A DNA stretch of 64,000 nucleotides from Chitinophaga filiformis (GCF_900102545.1 NZ_FNBN01000001.1:1005896-1069895); one strand, 5' to 3'; numbered from the stretch's first letter, positions 8,335 through 17,825 are shown. The notes: a model not told the origin generated them from the sequence alone. Numbers and translations are program-made.

Positions 8335-9234
8335 TTAAACACTTGCGCGTGAGGCATCCTTAAATTCTGATGGAGTCTGATTGGTATATTTCTTGAAAAA
8401 GCGACTGAAATAATGGGGGTCGTCAAATCCCAGCTTATAAGCTATTTCCTTGGCGGAAAGGTCTGTATTATAAAGATAGCGCTGTGCTTCCAGGATAACG
8501 CGGTTGCGGATATGCTCTCCTGCGGTGATACCTGACAGCTGCTTGCTGATCTCGTTCAGCAAAACCGGTTTTATATGAAGAATGCCGGCATAGTCCGACA
8601 CATTCTTCAGGGTTGTATATTTTTCTTCGATCAGGTTCTTAAACTGGAGGAATAAGGAGCTGTTATGACTGGCATGTTGCTCGGGTGCCGCCAGCATACT
8701 GCTGCCCTTAATACGGGACGCCAGCACGAGGAAATACCGTAATAAACCGTGAAATGCCGTCTCATAATCCGCAGCCTGCTCATTTACCTCCTTCATCATC
8801 ATATGCACCACCATCTCAAAATCCTTTTCCTGCTCGGTGGTGAGTGTAATGACACTACTGAACTGATTATTGAAGAAAAGAGAAGAATTAATGCCCATCA
8901 GGGTGGCAGCCTGGTCTTTCAGACACATGAAAGCATCCTGGAATGCGATCATATATCCTTCTATTTTCTCACTGAACTCCATTTTATGCACCTGTCCCGG
9001 AGCCAGGAAGAAAAGCGTGTTCTTTTTCACAGCATGGGTTACTGTGTCAATGGTATTGATAAGCTGCCCTTTTTTAATCCAATAGATGGTATAGAAGTCA
9101 TGCCGGTGGGGAACGCCATTGCTGGCGAAGAACCCATCGCCCAATTCACACAGGCCGGACACCACAAATTTGGGATCTGTCTGTGCATACCGGGGGAGTG
9201 GTACTACTTCTATATGTGCACGCTTATCGCTCAT
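8335..9234 (-). CDS. AraC-family transcriptional regulator
   Basis: Transcription factor with an N-terminal cupin-like sensing domain (about residues 20-170; the FLAPGQVHKMEF segment is typical) and a C-terminal double helix-turn-helix AraC domain (about 200-295). Diagnostic segments are AKEIAYKLGFDDPHYFSRFFKK and the TPSEFK end. The ATG overlaps the stop codon of scpA as ATGA, so translation is likely coupled and both sit on one transcript. The effector and targets are unknown. Placement behind a chromosome-condensation gene is unusual. Confidence 0.93.
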   Translation of the reverse strand: MSDKRAHIEVVPLPRYAQTDPKFVVSGLCELGDGFFASNGVPHRHDFYTIYWIKKGQLINTIDTVTHAVKKNTLFFLAPGQVHKMEFSEKIEGYMIAFQDAFMCLKDQAATLMGINSSLFFNNQFSSVITLTTEQEKDFEMVVHMMMKEVNEQAADYETAFHGLLRYFLVLASRIKGSSMLAAPEQHASHNSSLFLQFKNLIEEKYTTLKNVSDYAGILHIKPVLLNEISKQLSGITAGEHIRNRVILEAQRYLYNTDLSAKEIAYKLGFDDPHYFSRFFKKYTNQTPSEFKDASRASV

Positions 9235-10013
9235 TCAAATGTACCGGGTACTTCTACTTCCCGGTCTTCAGGTTCAATGTAGTCAATTATAAAGTTATTT
9301 CTGCCTTCTCCCACCATAATTCCCAGATATTTCATTTGCACGAGTTCCAGCATACCCAGGAACAGGAAGATAGCATGTACTCTATCCCGGCACAGATCGA
9401 AGATCTTTTCGAAAGCCATGGTCTTTTCCCTGCTGGCCAGGTCGATCATATATTCACGGGAACCTTCCATAGTGTAGTCATACTTATATACTACGTGCTG
9501 TGGCTTGTTTTCCCGCTGTTTTACGCGCTGCATCACCTTTTCGAAGGTCTTGGTCAGCTTAAAGAGCGTCAGGGTCTGTACCTCTGTGCCTTCGCTGGTA
9601 ATTTCCCCGATAGCAGCCAGTTCTTTCTGGATATTACCACGTTTGATCTGCAACATGCGCTCTGCTTCCTTCTCTGCCAGTTCTGCCGCAGCCTGTTTGA
9701 AACGCTTGTATTCCAGGATCTTATCAATCAACTCCTGACGGGGATCTATTTCTAATCCCTGCTCATCCAGTTCTTTACGGGGCAGCAGCATTTTAGCCTT
9801 GATACGCATCAGGGTTGACACGAAAAGGATAAATTCACTAGCCAGCTCGATGTTCAGGGATTCCAGATGATGTATATAGTCCAGGAAATCCTGGGTGATG
9901 GTCGTAATGGGAATATTATAAATGTCCAGCTCGTCCCTCTCTATAAAGAAAAGCAACAGGTCAAATGGCCCCTCGAACTGGGGCAGTTTTATCTTGTAGG
10001 AGTTGTCACTCAT
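9231..10013 (-). CDS. scpA: Segregation and condensation protein A
   Basis: Kleisin subunit of the SMC-ScpAB condensin complex, which bridges SMC heads during chromosome segregation. I start it at the ATG at 10013 (MSDNSYKIKLPQFEGPFDLLL), 260 residues; the longer frame to 10034 would use GTG and adds seven atypical residues. The N-terminal kleisin signature LPQFEGPFDLLLFFIERDELDIYNI is clear, the ASEFILFVSTLMRIKAKMLLPR segment follows, and the C-terminal winged helix ends near FLGMLELVQ. ScpB is not nearby. The stop codon overlaps the AraC regulator start. Confidence 0.95.
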   Translation of the reverse strand: MSDNSYKIKLPQFEGPFDLLLFFIERDELDIYNIPITTITQDFLDYIHHLESLNIELASEFILFVSTLMRIKAKMLLPRKELDEQGLEIDPRQELIDKILEYKRFKQAAAELAEKEAERMLQIKRGNIQKELAAIGEITSEGTEVQTLTLFKLTKTFEKVMQRVKQRENKPQHVVYKYDYTMEGSREYMIDLASREKTMAFEKIFDLCRDRVHAIFLFLGMLELVQMKYLGIMVGEGRNNFIIDYIEPEDREVEVPGTFE

Positions 10014-10106
10014 AAAGTTATGTATGGCTTTCACTCATCTGCCGGCAACTGATCTGTTATCCGTTGAAAGTGAAAGCCATCAAAAATAACGAAAATTCCC
10101 CGCTCG

Positions 10107-11057
10107 TCAGAACTTGGCCGTAAAACCGACCCCTATCACCTGCTTGACCTGCAATCGTGGTCCCATTACCCCCGTTTTCTCATTTTTAAACACCTTCACA
10201 TCATCGTCATAGATCATATCTACGGATACATTGGCAGAAATATGTTTGTTCACCTGCAGGTTCAGGCTATTGGTCCAGAACAGGTCAATGTTCTGCGGAT
10301 TGTGCTTGTAATCGGAAAAGAGGTCCATCCTCGTCTTATACACAATATTCTTGGCGAGGGTCTTTACCCAGTTAACGGTCAGGTAGGCGCCTAACTCATT
10401 TTTTACGTGTTTGCCAGTATCCACCCCAAAGGCCCCCTGCGCGGCCAGATAATCATCCACTACCACCACATAACGCGCGGTAACGGGAGAAAAGAACACA
10501 GAAAGCTGGTCATTGGGTTTATAATCAAGACCCGGCGATACCAGGATATAAGCAGGCGAAAAGAAACGGGATACCAGGGTTGGCTTTGCTGTATCCGAAG
10601 AAGGATATAAATAACCGTCAGTAAACTGAGTACGGAGGTCCAGCAAAGCACTGAGGAACAGGTTCTTACCTACTTCGTAACCATACTTTGTAGTGACGCC
10701 GATACGGTCATCGCTTTTACGGCCACCAAGACTGGTTGTATTTACATAACCATAGGCGAGATCCAGTACGTTATCCCAGTTATTCTTTCCCTTTTTATAA
10801 AAGGCATATGCGTTCAGATTAGATGCTACTGAGAAGGAGAACTTATCACCACCCGCAGCCCAGTTCGTCAGGCTTCCCTGGTTGATATTCACATTAAAGA
10901 TTCCTCCTTTTTTCCAGAGGGCAGGTACGGTGTCGTTGGCATCCTTTTTAATCTTTCCGCTGGCTTCTTCCCGGGATGTCTTCATCCAGTCGTTTTGTGC
11001 ATAGAGCAGTGAAGAACATACCAAAAAACAAATAATAGTCAGAACGGATCTTTTCAT
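10107..11057 (-). CDS. DUF3078 outer-membrane-like protein
   Basis: Member of the DUF3078 family, common in Bacteroidota and of unknown function. I start at 11057 (MKRSVLTIICFLVC), giving 316 residues with a signal peptide cleaved after about LLYAQ. The mature part opens with NVNINQGSLTNWAAGGDKFSFS, which is characteristic, and then shows alternating beta strands with many aromatic residues, consistent with a small outer-membrane barrel. It lies 93 bp upstream of scpA on the same strand and may share its transcript. No enzymatic motif is visible. Confidence 0.85.
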   Translation of the reverse strand: MKRSVLTIICFLVCSSLLYAQNDWMKTSREEASGKIKKDANDTVPALWKKGGIFNVNINQGSLTNWAAGGDKFSFSVASNLNAYAFYKKGKNNWDNVLDLAYGYVNTTSLGGRKSDDRIGVTTKYGYEVGKNLFLSALLDLRTQFTDGYLYPSSDTAKPTLVSRFFSPAYILVSPGLDYKPNDQLSVFFSPVTARYVVVVDDYLAAQGAFGVDTGKHVKNELGAYLTVNWVKTLAKNIVYKTRMDLFSDYKHNPQNIDLFWTNSLNLQVNKHISANVSVDMIYDDDVKVFKNEKTGVMGPRLQVKQVIGVGFTAKF

Positions 11058-11193
11058 CAGTATAAACATTTAATTAATTGCTGTAGATAAAATATTGTCG
11101 CTATGTGGCGCTACAAACAGGTCACGCTAACAGGAACGTGCCGCAAAAATATAAAACTAACGGGGAACTTTTCCCAGGCGGGATATAAAGGCA

Positions 11194-11252
11194 GCCGGCC
11201 CAAAGCATGGTCATTGCAGCGATAATGGTACGCTCCAAAACTCAGGGCCGGC
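11194..11252 (-). terminator. Possible hairpin downstream of mscL
   Basis: GCCGGCCC / GGGCCGGC form an 8-bp GC-rich stem with a 43-nt loop, just past the mscL stop in the minus direction. There is no strong T-run, so a terminator role is uncertain. Confidence 0.35.
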
Positions 11253-11265
11253 GTTGTATGCAGGA

Positions 11266-11697
11266 TTACTTATTCTTCAATGCATCACGGATTTCCATAA
11301 GCAGTTTTTCCTCTGTTGATAATTCAGGGGCAGCCGGGGTAGGCGCTTCTTCTTTCTTCCTTGTGAGACGGTTGATAAATTTCACCAGCAGGAAGATGCA
11401 AAACGCCATGATGACAAAATCAATACAGTTTTGTATGAAGACACCATATGACACCACAGGTATCCCGGCTGCCTTCGCGGCTTCGAGTGTATCTACTGTA
11501 CCCTTGCTGTGATCCAGCTGAAAGAATTTTTCCTTGAAGTCTACCTTGCCCGTAAGGATGCCCAGTACTGGCATGAATATATTATCAACCAATGAAGAAA
11601 CTATTTTTCCAAAAGCAGCACCTATGATAACACCGACAGCCAGATCAATAACATTCCCTTTGGTGGCAAATTCTTTAAATTCCTTGAAGAATGACAT
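11266..11697 (-). CDS. mscL: Large-conductance mechanosensitive channel
   Basis: Inner-membrane homopentameric channel that opens under membrane tension to release solutes in hypo-osmotic shock. The 143-residue protein has the N-terminal amphipathic helix [20 protein letters not shown]1 with the conserved [12 protein letters not shown], a periplasmic loop, TM2 ([18 protein letters not shown]) and a charged C-terminal helix ending [12 protein letters not shown]. All family landmarks are in place. It appears monocistronic. Confidence 0.97.
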   Translation of the reverse strand: MSFFKEFKEFATKGNVIDLAVGVIIGAAFGKIVSSLVDNIFMPVLGILTGKVDFKEKFFQLDHSKGTVDTLEAAKAAGIPVVSYGVFIQNCIDFVIMAFCIFLLVKFINRLTRKKEEAPTPAAPELSTEEKLLMEIRDALKNK

Positions 11698-11775
11698 AAT
11701 AAACTTTTTAAGGGTGAAGACAATCTGCGCGCTAAGATAATTATTATACTTTATAACTATATAACTGTTAACATT

Positions 11776-12522
11776 TTACTTCTCAAGCTTCGGATATTCC
11801 ATCCTGAAAGACCGAAGTGTGTCCCTTAACGTTTGCGCTACAACGTATTCTTTATACCAGTTCTGATCTGCCGGCACGACTATCCATTTAACATCATTAC
11901 AGTTTTCAATCGCTTCTTCATACATTTTCATGTAATCCGTCCACAGCTTGGCTTCCGTTGAATCATTCCTATTATACTTCCACATTTTACGTGGATCTTC
12001 CAGTCTTTCTTTCAAACGTTCCTTCTGTTCTTTTTCTGAAATATGCAGATAGAATTTCAGGATAGCAGTGTTATTGTGTTCAACCAGCAGCCGTTCAAAA
12101 TCATTGATGGCCCTCATTCTCTTCTCTGCAGTTTCATCATCTATCCATTTATGTACACGTTGTATCAGGATATCTTCATAGTGCGAACGGTTGAATACAT
12201 GTATCATTCCCTTAGCCGGTGTAAACTTGTGTATACGCCAGAGGAAGTCATGGTCTTTTTCTTCTTCCGTCGGAGCTTTGAATCCGCGCACATTGACCCC
12301 CAAAGGATTCATATTACCCAGTACTTTCCTGATAAGTCCATCTTTACCGCTGGCATCCATTCCCTGCAATACTACCAGTACAGCATGTTTATGCTCTGCA
12401 AATAACAGGTTTTGCAATTCATCCAGTTCTTCCACTATTTCCTGGGTTACAGCTTTGACAGCCTTTTTCTCCATTCCGTCGGGGGCTTTTGTACTGATCT
12501 CTGAGAGATTGATCTTATTCAT
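11776..12522 (-). CDS. ppk2: PPK2-family polyphosphate kinase
   Basis: Polyphosphate:nucleotide phosphotransferase of the PPK2 family, which uses polyphosphate to phosphorylate nucleotides (or the reverse). The single-domain 248-residue protein has Walker A GMDASGKDG at residues 54-62 and the Walker B-like RSHYED at 112-117, followed by the lid region rich in Arg and Lys (EKEQKERLKERLEDPRKMWK). One-domain architecture suggests class I or III; the sequence alone does not settle whether ADP, GDP or AMP is preferred. Divergent from the DMT exporter gene. Confidence 0.93.
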   Translation of the reverse strand: MNKINLSEISTKAPDGMEKKAVKAVTQEIVEELDELQNLLFAEHKHAVLVVLQGMDASGKDGLIRKVLGNMNPLGVNVRGFKAPTEEEKDHDFLWRIHKFTPAKGMIHVFNRSHYEDILIQRVHKWIDDETAEKRMRAINDFERLLVEHNNTAILKFYLHISEKEQKERLKERLEDPRKMWKYNRNDSTEAKLWTDYMKMYEEAIENCNDVKWIVVPADQNWYKEYVVAQTLRDTLRSFRMEYPKLEK

Positions 12523-12643
12523 CTGTCAAGGGTTAAGTTATGTTACTGTAACAAAATATGCTCCGAAGTGTTGTATCCCGGATAATTTCTCCTCATTCAT
12601 ATAGCAAAATATACGGACCTTTGCTGGCTTAAAACAACCTTGT

Positions 12644-13513
12644 GTGAACAACCGTGCCCTTAACTGGAGTATTTTCCTGTTATTATCATTGACCTGGGGT
12701 AGTTCCTTCATACTGATGAAAATCGGTCTGGAAGCTCTTTCACCCTACCAGGTAGCCAGCTTGCGCCTGTTTAGTGCTGGTATAGCCTTATTACCGTTTT
12801 TCTTCAAATTCATTCGTAAGACGCCGCTGAATAAAATCCCTGTCATCATCTTGTCCGGCATCCTTGGTAATCTTATACCGGCTTACCTGTTCTGTATTGC
12901 AGAAACCCATATTGACAGCGCCCTGGCAGGTATCTTAAACGGTCTTGTGCCGCTGATGTCACTGCTGGCAGGCTTTTTCATCTTCCGCGCACCTATTGTC
13001 AGGCAGCAGCTGCTGGGTATTTTTATCGGCTTACTGGGCGTCGTGCTGCTCTTTGTAGTGAAAGGTGTAGATACCGGCTATTGGTACTATGGCTTGTGGA
13101 TCGTGTTAGCCACTGCCTGTTATGGGATCAACATTGCCCTGGTACATCATTACCTGAAAGGATATAGTTCCTTGCAGCTGGGCTCTATAGCGCTGTTCTT
13201 CTGTGCTATTTTTGCGTTGCCGATCCTTATATACACTGACTTCTTTTCTTTACTGTCAGGCCCTTCGGTTCCATGGCGCTCAATGGCGGCCAGTGTTACG
13301 CTGGGCATATTAGGTAGTGGTATAGCCTCCGTATTATTCTATATTCTGATCAATAAGGCCGGGGCTTTATTCGCATCTATGGTCACTTATGCCTTGCCGG
13401 TGGTTGCTATTGGCTGGGGTTTGCTGGCAGGGGAGCGGATTTCCTTCCTGCAGGTATTATGCCTGGGCGTTATATTGGCCGGCGTGTATATTGTAAATAA
13501 AGCAAAACGCTGA
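12644..13513 (+). CDS. DMT/EamA-family permease
   Basis: Ten-helix inner-membrane transporter of the drug/metabolite superfamily, probably exporting an amino acid or small metabolite. It starts with GTG at 12644 (MNNRALNWSIFLLL). Two EamA repeats (about residues 8-140 and 150-287) are visible, with LTWGSSFILMKIGLEALSPYQ opening the first and GIASVLFYILINKAGALFASMVTY in the second. Substrate cannot be assigned. The stop codon lies inside the stem of the shared terminator with frr. Confidence 0.9.
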   Translation: MNNRALNWSIFLLLSLTWGSSFILMKIGLEALSPYQVASLRLFSAGIALLPFFFKFIRKTPLNKIPVIILSGILGNLIPAYLFCIAETHIDSALAGILNGLVPLMSLLAGFFIFRAPIVRQQLLGIFIGLLGVVLLFVVKGVDTGYWYYGLWIVLATACYGINIALVHHYLKGYSSLQLGSIALFFCAIFALPILIYTDFFSLLSGPSVPWRSMAASVTLGILGSGIASVLFYILINKAGALFASMVTYALPVVAIGWGLLAGERISFLQVLCLGVILAGVYIVNKAKR

Positions 13514-13536
13514 TCCTGAGGGACCAGCGTTTTGCT
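13501..13536. terminator. Bidirectional terminator between DMT permease and frr
   Basis: Perfect 12-bp stem (AGCAAAACGCTG at 13501-13512 with its complement at 13525-13536) and a 12-nt loop. It overlaps the permease stop codon at 13511 and ends 24 bp before the frr stop, so it can serve both convergent genes. Confidence 0.85.
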
Positions 13537-13559
13537 TTAAGTTCTTTCTTCCTGTTAGA

Positions 13560-14123
13560 TTAGATCACCATGATCTCTTTTTCTTTCTGGGCAGTGTGTT
13601 TATCTACCACCTCAATATATTTGTTAGTCAGGCTCTGGATATCAGCTTCTGCGTCTTTTGCAGTATCCTCGCTCAAACCTTCTTTCTGTAGTTTTTTGAT
13701 AGCCTCGATCGCATCCCTGCGGATATTTCTGATAGCAATTTTCGCCTGCTCACCTTCACCGAGAGCGCGTTTCACAAATTCCTTCCTTCTTTCTTCTGTC
13801 AGCGGTGGCAGGAACATACGGATAATCTGACCGTCGTTCTGTGGGTTAATGCCAATATTGGACGCGATAATCGCCCTTTCGATCGGCTGCAGCATATTCC
13901 TTTCCCATGGCTGGATAGTCAGGGTACGGGCATCCGCCACTGCAATGTTAGCTACCTGCGCGAGGGGAGTAGGCGCACCATAGTATTCTACCGTAATTCC
14001 ATCCAGTATCTGTGGGTTAGCTTTACCGGCCCTGATCTTGGTAAGTTCCACCTCCAGGTGTGCGATGGCCTTTTGCATTGTTCCGGTGGCATCGTCTATA
14101 ATTAACGTTAGATCATCTTGCAT
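13560..14123 (-). CDS. frr: Ribosome recycling factor
   Basis: Works with EF-G to split the post-termination ribosome. The 187-residue length and sequence are typical: an N-terminal helix with MQKAIAHLEVELTKIRAGKANP, the central DAEARTLTIQPWE-like strand (here ADARTLTIQPWERNM), FLPPLTEERRKEFVK, and the C-terminal helix of the three-helix bundle. In many genomes frr follows pyrH; here the upstream neighbour on the same strand is a WecA-like transferase about 100 bp away. Confidence 0.97.
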   Translation of the reverse strand: MQDDLTLIIDDATGTMQKAIAHLEVELTKIRAGKANPQILDGITVEYYGAPTPLAQVANIAVADARTLTIQPWERNMLQPIERAIIASNIGINPQNDGQIIRMFLPPLTEERRKEFVKRALGEGEQAKIAIRNIRRDAIEAIKKLQKEGLSEDTAKDAEADIQSLTNKYIEVVDKHTAQKEKEIMVI

Positions 14124-14224
14124 AGCAAAAAATAATTAAGTGCCTGCAAACCTACAGGATTTATCTGAAATTGGAAAGTCGTTGCAAAGGGAGGGGCACC
14201 GGTTAAGGCTAACCGGGCCTTAAA

Positions 14225-15379
14225 TTATTTGTCCTGCAGGATACCTTTTGTATTTACACGCAGGATTTTGGGATGATTAACAGTTGTTTGCGCCTCACTG
14301 GCTGCATCCTTAATAGCGGATACTGTAAGCGCACGCAACATAGCTTCCTTTCTCTTTTTCATCTGGTACAGTATGCCGGTAAGCAATAAAGCTGATACCA
14401 GGATCACACTCAACAGGTAACCGGAGCCGATGTCCTGCAAGGCAAAAGCCAGAGCGATATAGCCTGCATTGATCATCACCATTACCACGGCAGTCTGTTT
14501 GTGGTTCAGACCCAGTTCCAGCAGATAGTGGTGAATGTGGTTACGGTCTGCAGAGAAAGGTGATCTCCCGTGCATCATACGGATGGCAAACACACGTAAT
14601 GTATCAAACAGCGGCATGATCAGGATAGCGATTGCCACGATAGGTACAGAGGTGACTGGCAGTTTACCGGCGGGGTTACCGGCAACTTCGATGAATTTCA
14701 CAGCCAGGATGGCGTTTACCAGCCCAACCATCAGGGAACCAGTGTCCCCCATGAATATACGTGCAGGAGAAATATTATAAATAAGGAAAGCTGCCAGGCC
14801 ACCAGCCATGGCAAAGCCCATCACCGCATACAGCAGTTCGCCCGTATACAGGAAATAGGTGCCCAACACACCGGATACCAGCATACCAATGCTACCAGCC
14901 AGACCGTCTACACCGTCAATCAGGTTAAAGGCATTAATAATAACCAGGAATGTAAAGTAAGTCAGTAAGAGGCTGAAATGCGGAGGAAGAGCATCAATGC
15001 CCATGATCCCATACATGCTACTGATCTGTAAATTGCCCAGGTATATTACGGCAAAAGAGGCCATTAACTGGCCAATCAGTTTTTTAAGCGGAGAAAGTCC
15101 CACTATGTCATCCTTCATCCCAACCATGAAGATTACGATGAATGCAGCCACCATATACTGGAAAGGGGAATCAGCAAAAGCGGGTACACATACCGCAGAT
15201 GCCATCACAAATCCTGAAAAAAAACCGATACCCCCTAAAGTTGGTATACGAGCTTTGTGAGATTTCCGTTCGTCTGGTTCGTCATAAAGATGCTTCAACT
15301 CTGCAACCCGTATCAATACAGGGATTGCAAAATAGGTTATAACAAAACTCAGGACGGTCGCAATTAAAACATTCTCCAT
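14225..15379 (-). CDS. WecA/TagO-like undecaprenyl-phosphate sugar-1-phosphate transferase
   Basis: Polytopic inner-membrane enzyme of the MraY/WecA/TagO family that starts a glycan on undecaprenyl phosphate, probably by transferring GlcNAc-1-phosphate. About 10-11 membrane segments occur across 384 residues. Catalytic landmarks are the Asp-rich GMKDDIVGL loop, NAFNLIDGVDGLAGS, the FMGDTGSLMVG segment and the His-rich ADRNHIHHYLLELGL. These favour WecA over MraY, as does length. The O-antigen or capsule genes it would feed are not adjacent, though a flippase lies 36 kb away in the window. Confidence 0.92.
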   Translation of the reverse strand: MENVLIATVLSFVITYFAIPVLIRVAELKHLYDEPDERKSHKARIPTLGGIGFFSGFVMASAVCVPAFADSPFQYMVAAFIVIFMVGMKDDIVGLSPLKKLIGQLMASFAVIYLGNLQISSMYGIMGIDALPPHFSLLLTYFTFLVIINAFNLIDGVDGLAGSIGMLVSGVLGTYFLYTGELLYAVMGFAMAGGLAAFLIYNISPARIFMGDTGSLMVGLVNAILAVKFIEVAGNPAGKLPVTSVPIVAIAILIMPLFDTLRVFAIRMMHGRSPFSADRNHIHHYLLELGLNHKQTAVVMVMINAGYIALAFALQDIGSGYLLSVILVSALLLTGILYQMKKRKEAMLRALTVSAIKDAASEAQTTVNHPKILRVNTKGILQDK

Positions 15380-15558
15380 GTTGGGAGGGGCTTGATTATT
15401 ACAAAGATATTAATTTCAATCAAATGTGTATCAAAAAAATAGGAAATTAAATAGATTTGGTTTCCGGAATCATTAAAAACTATTAGCTTAGAGACTAAAT
15501 ATGCCAGGAATCTATCTAATTTTTCTATTAATTTAGCAATTCAAAATTTGCAATTATC

Positions 15559-16398
15559 ATGCCTCAGTTGAAAGACATAGCAACACAAATCAGACGGGAT
15601 ATAGTTCGTATGGTGCATGGCTGCCAAAGCGGTCATCCAGGCGGTTCTTTAGGATGTGCAGATTTCTTTACTGCCCTTTATTTCAAAGTAATGCAGCATA
15701 AGCCGCAGCCTTTTGACATGGATGGTGGAGATCAGGACCTGTTCTTCCTTTCAAACGGGCACATTTCACCAGTATTCTACAGCACTTTAGCCCACGCAGG
15801 CTATTTTCCAAAAGAAGAACTGGCTACCTTCCGTAAACTCAATTCCCGCCTTCAGGGTCACCCTACCACCCACGAACACCTGCCAGGTGTAAGGGTTGCT
15901 TCCGGTTCCCTCGGACAGGGTATGAGCGTAGCCATTGGTGCTGCACTGACAAAAAAGTTAAACAATGATGACCGCTTCGTATTCTCCCTCCATGGTGATG
16001 GTGAACTGGAAGAAGGTCAGAACTGGGAAGCTATCATGTTTGCTCCTCATCATAAAGTAGACAATCTCATCGTAACGGTTGACTGGAATGGTCAGCAGAT
16101 CGACGGTACAGTGGAAGATGTAGCAGGCCTGGGTGACCTGGAGCCTAAATTCGCTTCCTTCGGCTGGAAAGTGCTGCACATGAACGGTAACGATATGGAT
16201 GAAGTAGTTGCTACCCTCGAGAAAGCTGTTAGCCTGACCGGCAAGGGACAGCCTATCGTGATCCTGATGAAAACCGTAATGGGTAAAGGTGTTGACTTCA
16301 TGGAAGGTCACCACGAATGGCATGGTATCGCTCCAAGCGACGAACAACTCGCCAAAGCACTCGCACAGTTACCGGCAACAGAACTGGGCGATTATTAA
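15559..16398 (+). CDS. Transketolase N-terminal subunit
   Basis: The 279-residue ThDP-binding half of a split transketolase, which needs a separate pyrimidine-domain subunit to act in the pentose phosphate pathway. The sequence shows GHPGGSLGCADFFTALYF, SGSLGQGMSVAIGAAL and the ThDP motif HGDGELEEGQNWEA...VDWN. It ends at the natural N-subunit boundary (PATELGDY) rather than being broken. The partner subunit, usually the next gene in split systems, is not here: the downstream neighbour is convergent and unrelated. A perfect 24-bp hairpin follows. Confidence 0.93.
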   Translation: MPQLKDIATQIRRDIVRMVHGCQSGHPGGSLGCADFFTALYFKVMQHKPQPFDMDGGDQDLFFLSNGHISPVFYSTLAHAGYFPKEELATFRKLNSRLQGHPTTHEHLPGVRVASGSLGQGMSVAIGAALTKKLNNDDRFVFSLHGDGELEEGQNWEAIMFAPHHKVDNLIVTVDWNGQQIDGTVEDVAGLGDLEPKFASFGWKVLHMNGNDMDEVVATLEKAVSLTGKGQPIVILMKTVMGKGVDFMEGHHEWHGIAPSDEQLAKALAQLPATELGDY

Positions 16399-16530
16399 TT
16401 GATTGATCAGTTGGAATCAGGGAATTGGCAGTCTTCGCAGGATAACTCTTACGGGAGCTATTTCTATATGGCCATCAATTGCGGGTGAGTATTGTAATTT
16501 TACATAGCTTCCCGGAACCTTTTTCTGAGA

Positions 16531-16586
16531 ATAATATAAATAAGAAAGCATCCGTCTCAGGGCGGATGCTTTCTTATTTATATTAT
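16531..16586. terminator. Bidirectional terminator, 24-bp perfect stem
   Basis: Arms at 16531-16554 and 16563-16586 are exact reverse complements with an 8-nt loop. The outer part of the stem is A/T and the core is GC-rich (GCATCCG), so either strand reads GC stem plus U-rich tail. It lies between the convergent transketolase and permease genes. Confidence 0.9.
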
Positions 16587-16598
16587 GTATATCAGATA

Positions 16599-17825
16599 TT
16601 ATGTTGCTTTTAGCTCAATGTCCTGCCGGCCAGCCCTTCGGGCAGGGTACCAGCTGGCCCCGAGACCGATCACGATAATAGTAACACTTACGAGGATGAA
16701 ATCGCTCACATGCATACTTACCGGGTAAGCACTTACCAGGAAGGACTCTTCTTCCAGGGTTATCAGTCCGAACTTCTGCTGCAGCAGGCAGAATAAGATG
16801 CTGATCCCAAATCCGATCAGGGTCCCTATTCCTGCAATGATCATTCCCTCCATCAGGAAAATACGTGTGATCAGCTGTGGACGTGCCCCCATCGCCTTCA
16901 GGATAGTGATATCCTTTTGTTTTTCCATGACCAGCATATACAGGCAGCCAATCATATTGAATGCAGCGATCATCAGGATGAAACTCATGATCACATATAC
17001 CGCCCAGCGCTCTGTTTGCATAATGGCATACAATGCCTGGTTCTGCTCATAACGGGTTTCAATTGTATAACCATTACCCAGTAATGCCTGTAAACGTTGT
17101 TTGAGCACCATGTCATCCAGACCGGGTATACCTTTCACCTCCAGCGCCGACATCTCATCTTCATTCATCCCCAGCAGTCCGCGCATGAAGGCAATATTTG
17201 TGATCACGTATTTACTATTGAACTCCTGCTGAATGGCGAAAGATCCCGCAGGATACAATACACCACTACCCAGCGCTTCTTCCGGGGTTGTAAAGCTCTT
17301 CACATTCCGGCGGGGCAGATATACGCTGATAGGAGTCATGTCCCGCTCCAGGTCTACACCCAACGCTATCTCTAACTCTATACCCAGTACCGCCTTGTAA
17401 CCATTTTCATCACCCGTTTCGAATTTACCATGGGCAATACTCTTATCTACAGCCGCCACCTTATTGTAGTTACTATCCACACCTTTGAGGATAGCAATGG
17501 TCTGGTCACCCTCTCCATAGCGTAACACTGCTTTCTCTTCCACTACTTCCGTCATATCCGCTACCCCTTTCACTCCGGCGATCTGTTTCAGTTGTGCGGC
17601 CGTAAGTGTAATACTCTTGCCAGTCACCGCGCTGATCTTTACTGAAGGATAAAAAGTGGTATATAAAGACTTCACCAGTCCTTCAAATCCGTTAAATACG
17701 CTGAGGATTATTATCAGTGCACCTGCCCCCACTGCAATAGCGGATACACTAACCCAGGCAATAATATTGATGGCATTGGTACTTTTTTTAGCCCTGAAAT
17801 AACGGGACGCGAACTGCCAGATCAA
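16599..17825 (-). CDS. LolC/LolE-like ABC transporter permease
   Basis: Inner-membrane permease with MacB-type periplasmic core and four membrane segments (one N-terminal, three C-terminal), the fold of LolC/E that extracts lipoproteins for transport to the outer membrane. The opening FASRYFRAKKSTNAINIIAWVSVSAIAVG and the FtsX domain EKQKDITILKAMGARP are typical. Length is 408 residues. The partner ATPase (LolD) is not adjacent. It lies 12 bp behind rbfA on the same strand, a gene order also familiar from other Bacteroidota as I recall. Lipoprotein release is inferred from the family. Confidence 0.87.
   Translation of the reverse strand: MIWQFASRYFRAKKSTNAINIIAWVSVSAIAVGAGALIIILSVFNGFEGLVKSLYTTFYPSVKISAVTGKSITLTAAQLKQIAGVKGVADMTEVVEEKAVLRYGEGDQTIAILKGVDSNYNKVAAVDKSIAHGKFETGDENGYKAVLGIELEIALGVDLERDMTPISVYLPRRNVKSFTTPEEALGSGVLYPAGSFAIQQEFNSKYVITNIAFMRGLLGMNEDEMSALEVKGIPGLDDMVLKQRLQALLGNGYTIETRYEQNQALYAIMQTERWAVYVIMSFILMIAAFNMIGCLYMLVMEKQKDITILKAMGARPQLITRIFLMEGMIIAGIGTLIGFGISILFCLLQQKFGLITLEEESFLVSAYPVSMHVSDFILVSVTIIVIGLGASWYPARRAGRQDIELKAT

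Noticed and set aside
16531..16586. 24-bp perfect inverted repeat as a transposon end
   Set aside because: The arms are separated by only 8 bp and sit between convergent gene ends; it behaves as a bidirectional terminator, and no transposase is present.
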